Of a stretch of DNA of 64,000 bases, positions 40,822 through 47,469 are shown piece by piece. The translations under genes and the position numbers were made by a program. Each line of letters starts with the position of its first letter. The stretch's first letter is position 1. Location: the NCBI GenBank assembly GCA_016195405.1, contig JACPZP010000033.1, positions 34,598-98,597 of the forward strand. Direction: 5' to 3'. Source of the DNA: Planctomycetota bacterium. GTDB lineage: Bacteria > Planctomycetota > Planctomycetia > Gemmatales > Gemmataceae. Under the pieces are notes generated by a model. The model worked only from the letters and a program-made list of their open reading frames with translations, was not told the origin of the DNA and searched no databases.

Positions 40822-42108
40822 TCACGATATTCGCGTCGTCCCCGGCACCGCCACCGGCGGCACCGGCAATTCCATGTCCCAACTCAGCCGCTCGGGCATC
40901 GTGTTCTGCTGCGAGTTCATCGCCTGTTCCCAGGTCACCGCCTGGCCGGTGTAGCAGGCCATGCGGCCCATGACCGCGGTCAGGCTGCTCTCGGCGACGT
41001 TCTTCAGGTCATTGATCGGGCGGTTGTTGCGGATGCTCTCGATGAGCGCGACGTGTTCCTGCTGATAAGGATTGTTGTCCTGGCGGCGCGGGAAGCTCCA
41101 TTCGCGCTCGCCGGTAATGCGGTATTCATGCGAGGTCCAGTTGCCACGCGTACCGGTGACCGCCTCGGAGATATTGTCCGTGCAATTCGCGATCTGCCGG
41201 CACATGCTCATGACGCGGACGCCGTTGGGGTATTCGTAATCGACGGCAAAGTGATCGAAGATGTGGCCAAAGTGCGGCTGCGTGCGCACCTGCCGCCCGC
41301 CGAGTCCGACGCAACGGGTGGGATGGCTGTTGCCCAGCGCCCAATTCATGACGTCGAGGTTATGAACATGCTGTTCGCAGATGTGGTCGCCGGAAAGCCA
41401 GGTGAAGTAGAGCCAGTTGCGGATTTGCCATTCCAGGTCAGTCATGCTTTCGGTGCGGGCGCGGTGCCAGAGAGCGCCTTGATTCCAATAACAACGGGCG
41501 CTGGTGATCGTGCCCAAGTCGCCGTTGTGAATGCGCTGCATCGATTCAATGTAGCCGGTCTGGTAACGCCGCTGCGTGCCCGCGACGATCGACAACCGGT
41601 TACGATTCGCTTCCTCGAACGCCGCCATGCAGATACGAAAACCAGGCCCGTCAACCGCCACGGGTTTTTCGGTGAAAATGTGCTTGCGGGCGGCGACGGC
41701 GGCGCGAAGATGGGTGGGCCGAAAGCCGGGAGGCGTCGCCAAGATCGCCAGATCGCAGTTGCGCAAAACGTCTTGATACGCATTGAGGCCGATAAAGAGA
41801 TTATCGTCCGTCACTTGCACGTTGTCGCCGACACCTTCAACCTGTCGAAGTCTGGTGCGCGCCGATTCAGCCCGGTCGCGGAAGGCATCGCCCATGGCCA
41901 CGAGGCGAACATTACGGCCGCCGCGGAGGCACTGCTCGGCCGCCCCGGTGCCGCGCCCGCCGCAGCCGATCAGGCCGACGCGAATGGGATTCTCGTTGTC
42001 CTGGGCATGGACGTTGGCGAGCATGGACATGTTCGCGGCCAGAACTCCGCCGGCCAATGCGGAAGATTTGAGAAAATCACGCCGGGACGTGGCTTTATCC
42101 TGAGTCAT
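40822..42108 (-). CDS. Tat-exported Gfo/Idh/MocA family oxidoreductase
   Basis: A 428-residue NAD(P)-dependent oxidoreductase-like protein with a twin-arginine signal (SRRDFLKSSALAGGVLAAN), hence folded in the cytoplasm and exported. The N-terminal Rossmann domain starts IRVGLIGCGGRGTGA, and the KHIFTEKPVAVDG segment carries the family's EKP motif with its Lys. The C-terminal domain has the DLEWQIRNWLYFTWLSGDHICE region with the HxxxxxD motif (HICEQHVHNLDVMNW), and the protein ends in VPPVAVPGTTRIS. Such exported Gfo/Idh/MocA proteins are highly expanded in planctomycetes and are linked to polysaccharide catabolism; the specific substrate is unknown. The terminator follows at 40778. Confidence 0.92.
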   Translation of the reverse strand: MTQDKATSRRDFLKSSALAGGVLAANMSMLANVHAQDNENPIRVGLIGCGGRGTGAAEQCLRGGRNVRLVAMGDAFRDRAESARTRLRQVEGVGDNVQVTDDNLFIGLNAYQDVLRNCDLAILATPPGFRPTHLRAAVAARKHIFTEKPVAVDGPGFRICMAAFEEANRNRLSIVAGTQRRYQTGYIESMQRIHNGDLGTITSARCYWNQGALWHRARTESMTDLEWQIRNWLYFTWLSGDHICEQHVHNLDVMNWALGNSHPTRCVGLGGRQVRTQPHFGHIFDHFAVDYEYPNGVRVMSMCRQIANCTDNISEAVTGTRGNWTSHEYRITGEREWSFPRRQDNNPYQQEHVALIESIRNNRPINDLKNVAESSLTAVMGRMACYTGQAVTWEQAMNSQQNTMPERLSWDMELPVPPVAVPGTTRIS

Positions 42109-42232
42109 GAGAGCCTCCGGGGAAGGATTGCGGGTGGGTTGATGACGCTATTGTCCCCATTCGGGGTGAGTGTGTCCACAAAGAAAAGGCCGCCACAGGT
42201 GAAACGCAGATTATACACGGATGAATGGGACT

Positions 42233-42616
42233 TCACTTCTTCTCGATCACGCGAATCATCTTGGGATCGTCGATCTCAGTGCGAGGCACCCGGTCGACTG
42301 CGCGTACTTTTCCCGTGGCGCGGATGAGCTTGTCTTTGAAATGCATTGCCGGATCCGCGATTCCCGCTTGCTTGAGCTTGGCAGCTCCGAGTTTGGTGAT
42401 GACTACGGCGAAATTCTTGGGATCGCGGAAATCGTGCTCTGAATCCAGATAGATTTCGCCGTGCTTCTCAAGGCGGTCCTTGGCTGACCGCACCGTCATC
42501 TCCACCGTGATGGTTTCACCGATTTTCTTGCGGGCCTCGGGCGGAGTAAGCGGCAGATCGCCGGCCCCAAAGGCGCCCGGGGTCGTCAAGAACGCAACGG
42601 CCATTGCGGTTTTCAT
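42233..42616 (-). CDS. Small secreted protein with OB-fold-like domain
   Basis: A 127-residue protein with a short signal peptide (MKTAMAVAFLTTPGAFG), then LPLTPPEARKKIGETITVEM and an alternating-strand domain: MTVRSAKDRLEKHGEIYLDS, NFAVVITKLGAAKLKQAG, KLIRATGKVRAV and MIRVIEKK. This layout (a start with xxIGxxVTVEM, then EIYLDSE.DF, then G.V) resembles nucleic-acid-binding OB folds found in exported planctomycete proteins, sometimes likened to YhcR. No nuclease residues are apparent. It lies between the divergent Gfo/Idh gene and the cupin on the same strand, 12 bp after the cupin. Confidence 0.75.
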   Translation of the reverse strand: MKTAMAVAFLTTPGAFGAGDLPLTPPEARKKIGETITVEMTVRSAKDRLEKHGEIYLDSEHDFRDPKNFAVVITKLGAAKLKQAGIADPAMHFKDKLIRATGKVRAVDRVPRTEIDDPKMIRVIEKK

Positions 42617-42628
42617 GGTTCTCCTTCC

Positions 42629-43006
42629 TCATTCATCCCCAGTCGGCACAATCGCGGCGCCTTCGACCATCAAGATGACGGCTCGCTCCGGCGCCCGGGT
42701 GCGATGCACGACGCCTTTGGGCACAACATAGCCCTGCCGTGGGCCCAGATCGATCGTGCGGCCTTCCAGGTCGATCAGAAAATGGCCGTCCAAGACGAAG
42801 AAGAACTCATCCAAGTCGTTGTGCTTGTGCCAGTGATATTCGCCCTGCATGACGCCGAGGCGGACCACGGAGTCATTGACCTTGCAAAGCGTCTGGTTAT
42901 ACCAGCGGTCGGTGCATGCCGCAACCAACTGGGGCACGTCCACCACTTCCAGCGCGGAGAAGGCAGCGTCTAGGTGGGTCGCGTAGGGGTAGGCCTTGCG
43001 TTCCAT
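42629..43006 (-). CDS. Cupin domain protein
   Basis: A 125-residue cytoplasmic protein of the cupin fold. I start at the ATG at 43006 (MERKAYPYATHLDAAF), preceded on its strand by GGAG, and leave out the open frame to 43129. The cupin metal site is visible as EYHWHKHNDLDEFFFVLDG (His, His and Glu), with the second motif QGYVVPKGVVHRTRAPER. It should bind a divalent metal, and a sugar or small-molecule role is possible. It is 12 bp upstream of the OB-fold protein gene, so the two probably form an operon. It lies tail-on-head against the divergent gene at 43096. Confidence 0.85.
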   Translation of the reverse strand: MERKAYPYATHLDAAFSALEVVDVPQLVAACTDRWYNQTLCKVNDSVVRLGVMQGEYHWHKHNDLDEFFFVLDGHFLIDLEGRTIDLGPRQGYVVPKGVVHRTRAPERAVILMVEGAAIVPTGDE

Positions 43007-43095
43007 AACGGCTTTGCTCCTTCCTCTCGTGGTTGTCGCCGTGGTCGTATCGTTTACAATCCATTTACAATCCATTTTGAGACGGCAACGTCGTT

Positions 43096-45480
43096 GTGTC
43101 GAGGTGCTGCTTGCTTTTCTTGTTCGCATTCACCCTTTTCATCAGCGCCGCGCTTTTGTTTTTGGTGCAGCCGATGGTCGGCAAGATGATCTTGCCGCGC
43201 CTCGGCGGGACACCGGCAGTGTGGAATACGTGCATGGTGTTTTTCCAGGGGATGCTGCTCTTGGGCTATGCCTATGCACATGCCGCCGGCGCCTGGGGCC
43301 GCCGACGACAACTCGTCCTGCAATTCGCCGTCGTGGCCGTGCCGCTAGTGGCCCTTCCCTTCGGACTCAAGGAATGGTCGGCGCCGGTGGATCGCAATCC
43401 CATGCTTCAGGTCCTTTTGCTCCTTCTTGGGATGGTGGGATTGCCCTTCTTCGTCGTCGCTACCACCGCGCCGCTTTTGCAGAAATGGTTCGCCAAGACC
43501 AGTCATCGTGCGGCCCGCGATCCGTATTTCCTTTATGCCGCCAGCAACCTTGGCAGCATGTTGGCTCTCGTCGCCTATCCGATGGTCGTCGAGCCGTGGT
43601 TTACGCTGGAAACGCAAACCTGGATTTGGGCCATCGGATATGCCGCTTTAGCGATCCTCGTAATTGGCTGTGGCGTGGCTGCGTGGCGGTCTGTGCCACG
43701 GCCAACCTTCACGGCCGCACGTAACCCCCAGGACTCGAAGACTCGTCCTGGGGCTTGGAAGGAGAGCGCTCAGATTACGGCATGGCGAAGGCTGCGCTGG
43801 GTCGGACTCGCCGCGGCGCCCAGCAGCTTGATGCTCGGCGTCACCACGTATCTGACTGCCGATGTCGCGGCGATTCCACTGTTCTGGGTCGTCCCACTCG
43901 CGCTTTATTTGCTGACGTTCATTCTGGCCTTTGCGCGCTGGCCGGTTGTATGGACGAAACGGCCACACACTTTGCTCTTGTATGTCCAGCCCGGCATCCT
44001 TATGTTTCTCGTGCTTGTTCTGGTTGGCAATTGGCGTGGGCCCGTCTGGCTGCTATTTGCGAGCCACCTTGCCGCCTTTTTCGCGACGAGCTTGGCATGC
44101 CACGGCGAACTGGCACGTGACCGGCCAAGTCCTCGATTCTTAACCGAGTTTTACTTGTGGATATCCGTCGGCGGCGTGCTGGGCGGCTTGTTCAACGCCC
44201 TGGTCGCGCCATTCATTTTCTGGACAGGCGTCGTCGAGTACCCGCTCGCCATGATGTTCGCGTGCGTCCTTCGCCCGTCTCTTGTGGGGCCGAGGACTCT
44301 TCTGCCGGGCGATTCAAGCGACCGTGAGTCCACGCCGCTTGGGCGCATGTTGACGATTCTCACTCCCCCGGCCATCGGCCTCGCTGCGTTTTGGCTTGCG
44401 TTCTACAGCGGTGAAGGAACGCTGCGCTCGTTGACGTTGGCAATCCCGGTTGTGCTCGTCCTGCTTCTTGCTCGCCGACCGGTACGCTTCGGACTGGCGC
44501 TGGGCTGTCTTCTTCTTGGCGTAAGTGTCTACGACTGGACTCAAGAGTACACAATCTATCAGAGCCGCGGCTTTTTCGGCATCGTCAAAGTCAACGTGCT
44601 GAAAGCGAGCTACGATAATGACCGCACCTGGCACTTGTATCATTCGCTGGTTCATGGCCGCATCGAGCATGGCCGGCAGGACCTCGACCCAAAACTGCGC
44701 CGCAATCCGTTGGGATATTTCCATCCCGGCACCGGCGTCGGCCAGGTTTTCGCAGGGTTCGATTGGCCGGACCAGCGTCTGGCCGCTTCGCTCGCCGGCC
44801 TGGGCAATGTGCCTTGGGGCGTCCTAACGGCGATCAAGTCCGAGCCTCCGTATGCCGTAATCGGCTTGGGCGCCGGGGCGCTGGCGAGTCACGCCAGGCC
44901 GACGCAACACCTCGTCTTCTACGAGATCGATCCGCTGGTTACGGAATTGTCGCTGCCAACAAAAGGCGGCAAACCGATCTTCACTTATTTGCAAGACGCC
45001 AAAGACCGCGGCGCGAAAGTCGATTGCATTCTTGGCGACGGCCGGCTCTCACTGAAAAAGGCGCCCGACGGATACTTTCACATCCTGGTCGTCGATGTAT
45101 TCAACTCCGACGCCATCCCGGTGCATTTCTTGACGGCCGAAGCGATCGATCTCTACATGAGTAAGCTGGTCGACGGCGGCCTCTTGGTTTTCAACTGCAC
45201 CAATCGCTTCGTCGACCTCCGGCAAGTGTTGGCCGATCTGGCGAAAGATCGCGGCTTGGAGTGGCGCTATTACGGCGACTACGGATTGGACGCGCAGCGG
45301 AAGCAAATCCCGGATCGCTTTGGCTCCGATTGGTTCGTGATGCGCCGGCCCGGCCCGGCACTGGAAGGCAGTTCTCCCCTCGAACAGCGCTTGAATGCCA
45401 ACTGGAGAGCGATTCCCGGCCTGGGCCGACCCGCGTGGACCGACAACTATTCCAACCTGTTTCGCGTCATGCTGTGGTAG
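43096..45480 (+). CDS. Membrane protein with spermidine-synthase-like C-terminal domain
   Basis: A 794-residue protein, GTG start (MSRCCLLFLFAFTLF). Residues 1-500 hold about a dozen membrane helices with LVQPMVGKMILPRLGGTPAV and FYLYAASNLGSMLAL, the signature of fused spermidine-synthase-like membrane proteins. Residues 560-790 are the Rossmann-like domain: AVIGLGAGALASHA (the SAM-type site, near 590), FYEIDPLV, then ILGDGRLSLKK and VVDVFNSDAIPVHFLT, as in spermidine synthases. The catalytic residues for polyamine transfer are not clearly kept, so aminopropyltransferase activity is not asserted. A palindrome (43726-43753) lies in frame and encodes part of the loop near residues 210-220. Confidence 0.85.
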   Translation: MSRCCLLFLFAFTLFISAALLFLVQPMVGKMILPRLGGTPAVWNTCMVFFQGMLLLGYAYAHAAGAWGRRRQLVLQFAVVAVPLVALPFGLKEWSAPVDRNPMLQVLLLLLGMVGLPFFVVATTAPLLQKWFAKTSHRAARDPYFLYAASNLGSMLALVAYPMVVEPWFTLETQTWIWAIGYAALAILVIGCGVAAWRSVPRPTFTAARNPQDSKTRPGAWKESAQITAWRRLRWVGLAAAPSSLMLGVTTYLTADVAAIPLFWVVPLALYLLTFILAFARWPVVWTKRPHTLLLYVQPGILMFLVLVLVGNWRGPVWLLFASHLAAFFATSLACHGELARDRPSPRFLTEFYLWISVGGVLGGLFNALVAPFIFWTGVVEYPLAMMFACVLRPSLVGPRTLLPGDSSDRESTPLGRMLTILTPPAIGLAAFWLAFYSGEGTLRSLTLAIPVVLVLLLARRPVRFGLALGCLLLGVSVYDWTQEYTIYQSRGFFGIVKVNVLKASYDNDRTWHLYHSLVHGRIEHGRQDLDPKLRRNPLGYFHPGTGVGQVFAGFDWPDQRLAASLAGLGNVPWGVLTAIKSEPPYAVIGLGAGALASHARPTQHLVFYEIDPLVTELSLPTKGGKPIFTYLQDAKDRGAKVDCILGDGRLSLKKAPDGYFHILVVDVFNSDAIPVHFLTAEAIDLYMSKLVDGGLLVFNCTNRFVDLRQVLADLAKDRGLEWRYYGDYGLDAQRKQIPDRFGSDWFVMRRPGPALEGSSPLEQRLNANWRAIPGLGRPAWTDNYSNLFRVMLW
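43726..43753. repeat. Small palindrome inside the spermidine-synthase-like gene
   Basis: CCCCAGGAC (43726-43734) pairs exactly with GTCCTGGGG (43745-43753) around a 10-base loop. It is in frame in the coding sequence and corresponds to a basic loop (TAARNPQDSKTRPGAWKE) between membrane helices. It is consistent with a dispersed palindromic element read as protein. Confidence 0.55.
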
Positions 45481-45544
45481 CTTGCAATCTCGCCGGTGAG
45501 CCATAAGCTACGGCTTGACGGAATCCAAAGTCCGAGGATGGTTC

Positions 45545-45958
45545 ATGTCGCAAGTCACACCGATACTCGAAAATCTTTGGCGAGTCGTGGTGGACTTCGT
45601 GGCGCTACTGCAGAGCATCTTCGCGCTCGGCGTTAGTCACGTCTTGCTCATCGCATGGATCGCCTGGTGGCTGTTGGGCGTGAACTGGGAAAAGACCTGG
45701 CACTATCTCGCCCGGGGCGCTTGGGCGCCGGTGGTGCTGTTGATGCTCGTGGCCGCGCTCGTCTGGTCGCGTCTCGAACCCGGCACTCATAGTTTTCTGG
45801 GCGTACCAATCGGCAACTTCTGGTGGCAACTCGGCGCCATCGGCCTGATCGCCGCCGTGACACTCCTGTGCGGCTGGCTACAGGGCCTCTTCCACTGGAC
45901 GCCGACCGAGATTGACTTGAGCCCGCCGGCCCACGCCGAGCATCACGGGCATCATTGA
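45545..45958 (+). CDS. Small membrane protein with His-rich tail
   Basis: A 137-residue protein starting at ATG 45545 (MSQVTPILENLWRVVVDF), with GAGGA just upstream. A TTG ten codons earlier is also possible. There are three membrane segments (about residues 25-45, 60-78 and 90-108) with an NWEKTWHYLARGAWAP loop between the first two. It ends in PPAHAEHHGHH, five His in the last nine residues. I do not recognise the family. The tail could bind metal, and the topology fits an accessory subunit of a respiratory complex. It follows the spermidine-synthase-like gene by about 65 bp on the same strand. Confidence 0.75.
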   Translation: MSQVTPILENLWRVVVDFVALLQSIFALGVSHVLLIAWIAWWLLGVNWEKTWHYLARGAWAPVVLLMLVAALVWSRLEPGTHSFLGVPIGNFWWQLGAIGLIAAVTLLCGWLQGLFHWTPTEIDLSPPAHAEHHGHH

Positions 45959-46239
45959 GGTTCGCATCCGGTTTGATGCGTTGCAGCCCTTGGGGACAGC
46001 CTTGCAAACCAATTTCCTCTGTTTTCAGCGCAACTCCTTGTTGGGCCGGCAGCTAACTAACTAATTCATTGCGAGCCAGCCCGACAAGGCATTTTGCAAG
46101 CGTTCCGAGGCTTTGCCATCGTGTGTCCACGGAGCGGTACGAACTCTTTAGTCTGTTTAGGTCATTGACCGCAGGACAACCTTAGCGGATTCTGGAAAGG
46201 AGAGGGAATCGCCGCTGGGTTTCCACAAGGGCACGTAGC

Positions 46240-46992
46240 ATGAGCGAAGGCTCCGAAGCGAATTCTGACGCCAAGAAGAGATCAGACTCGGCACTGCGGC
46301 TGCTCGACTACGCAATCGCGGCCAACCTGAGCGTGCCGGATCGCGTGATTGACGCGCTTTACGCTGCACGTTCGGAAACCACTTTCCCCGACGGTACGGC
46401 GAGGTTTGCGAGACGACCAGAGCTCGACAAGGCGATTCGCGATCTGACTGAACTGACTTATCCAACGACGATTGAGTCCATCGGAGCTACGCCATCCGGC
46501 TCGTCATTTCCGCGCTTCGTGATATTTCTCTTGGGAGTGGCGCTGCTTCTGTTGTTCCTAGGGGCATTTGCCTCGGACGCGGACACCAAGGTGTTTTCGA
46601 AAGCGGCTCAGCACGCGACAATCGTCATCAGCCTCGGCGCCTTGGGTGCGCTAACCTACATATTCTTCAACTTGATTGGGATCCTCTCGGAGAAAGCATT
46701 CAATCCTTCCGATAATCTTGCAAACGCATTGCGCGTCGTCGTCGGCGCGATCGTCGGATGGGCGCTTTCGAATGCGTACGCCGATCCAAACCAGACTCAA
46801 ACAGGCATCATCACATTGCTTCCGTTCTTAGCAGGTTTCAGCACCAGGCTTGTCGTGGGCCTTCTCAATCAGGCGATCCGTGCGGTTGAGTTGACGCTGG
46901 GGCTTGAGGACCAAGGCACAGAACTCGTTCGGCGAAAAGCGCGCCAGCGAAGTGCGCAGCGCGAGCGATCGTCGTATGAATCCGGCACTTAG
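46240..46992 (+). CDS. Membrane protein of unknown function (250 residues)
   Basis: A 250-residue protein with a soluble N-terminal third (LRLLDYAIAANLSVPDRVID and a DKAIRDLTELTYPTTIES stretch), then four membrane segments at about residues 87-107, 125-147, 160-178 and 193-212, and a basic, Arg/Gln-rich C-terminal tail. I do not recognise a domain. The ATG at 46240 follows a short ACGTAG spacing without an obvious Shine-Dalgarno, so its start is uncertain. About 280 bases without a gene lie before it. It stands alone ahead of the DUF4058 pseudogene on the other strand. Confidence 0.65.
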   Translation: MSEGSEANSDAKKRSDSALRLLDYAIAANLSVPDRVIDALYAARSETTFPDGTARFARRPELDKAIRDLTELTYPTTIESIGATPSGSSFPRFVIFLLGVALLLLFLGAFASDADTKVFSKAAQHATIVISLGALGALTYIFFNLIGILSEKAFNPSDNLANALRVVVGAIVGWALSNAYADPNQTQTGIITLLPFLAGFSTRLVVGLLNQAIRAVELTLGLEDQGTELVRRKARQRSAQRERSSYESGT

Positions 46993-47036
46993 ATTCCTGC
47001 GGAAGGCCCGTATGTGGCAAGACTAGGTCGACGCTT

Positions 47037-47419
47037 TCAAGATTCACCAAGCCGTCGCCGGCAGACATCTTCGTACGTCGAATCCAAGTTAACCGGCACG
47101 CACAGCTCTCCCGTAAGCGCGAGCGGCAATGTTGGCAGTGGCTGGCCTAGGGCCAGCGTTTCCTGCCAAAGGTCGATTTCGGGATTGTCGGTTCGGCGGA
47201 CAGGACGATAGGCGACGGCGTAAAGTTGCACGCTGGTCGCGATCAGATATTTGTCCGCTTGGCCGAGAAGCTTGACGATTTCATTGTGCAGATTGGCACG
47301 GCGGCTGGTTACGATTCCTCGTTGAGGCCATCCGCAAGCGCAGTGGCCCATGCCGTGTGAAGAGACTCGCAGTGACAGCGCTGTGCGAGTGGAGCGTGGA
47401 AATGGTCGAGCAAAGGCAT
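47037..47419 (-). pseudogene. DUF4058 remnant with internal deletion and frame change
   Basis: Two pieces of one DUF4058 gene meet at about 47312. The start is ATG 47419, giving MPLLDHFHAPLAQRCHCESL and then HTAWATALADGLNEES before a TAA. The intact paralogue at 39816 begins MPLLDHFHPPLHG and continues FHHSWAAFIAKQLNE, so this is its counterpart. From 47321 downward a second frame reads VTSRRANLHNEIVKLLGQ, YAVAYRPVRRTDNPEIDLW and LCVPVNLDSTYEDV, matching the C-terminal third. The central 110-120 residues of the family, with the VELVSPANK core, are lost and the frame changes at the joint. It cannot make a functional DUF4058 protein. Confidence 0.82.
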
Positions 47420-47469
47420 TGGTCACCTCTCCATACTCATGTCATCAGCGCATTCTTGTCTTCGCACGG

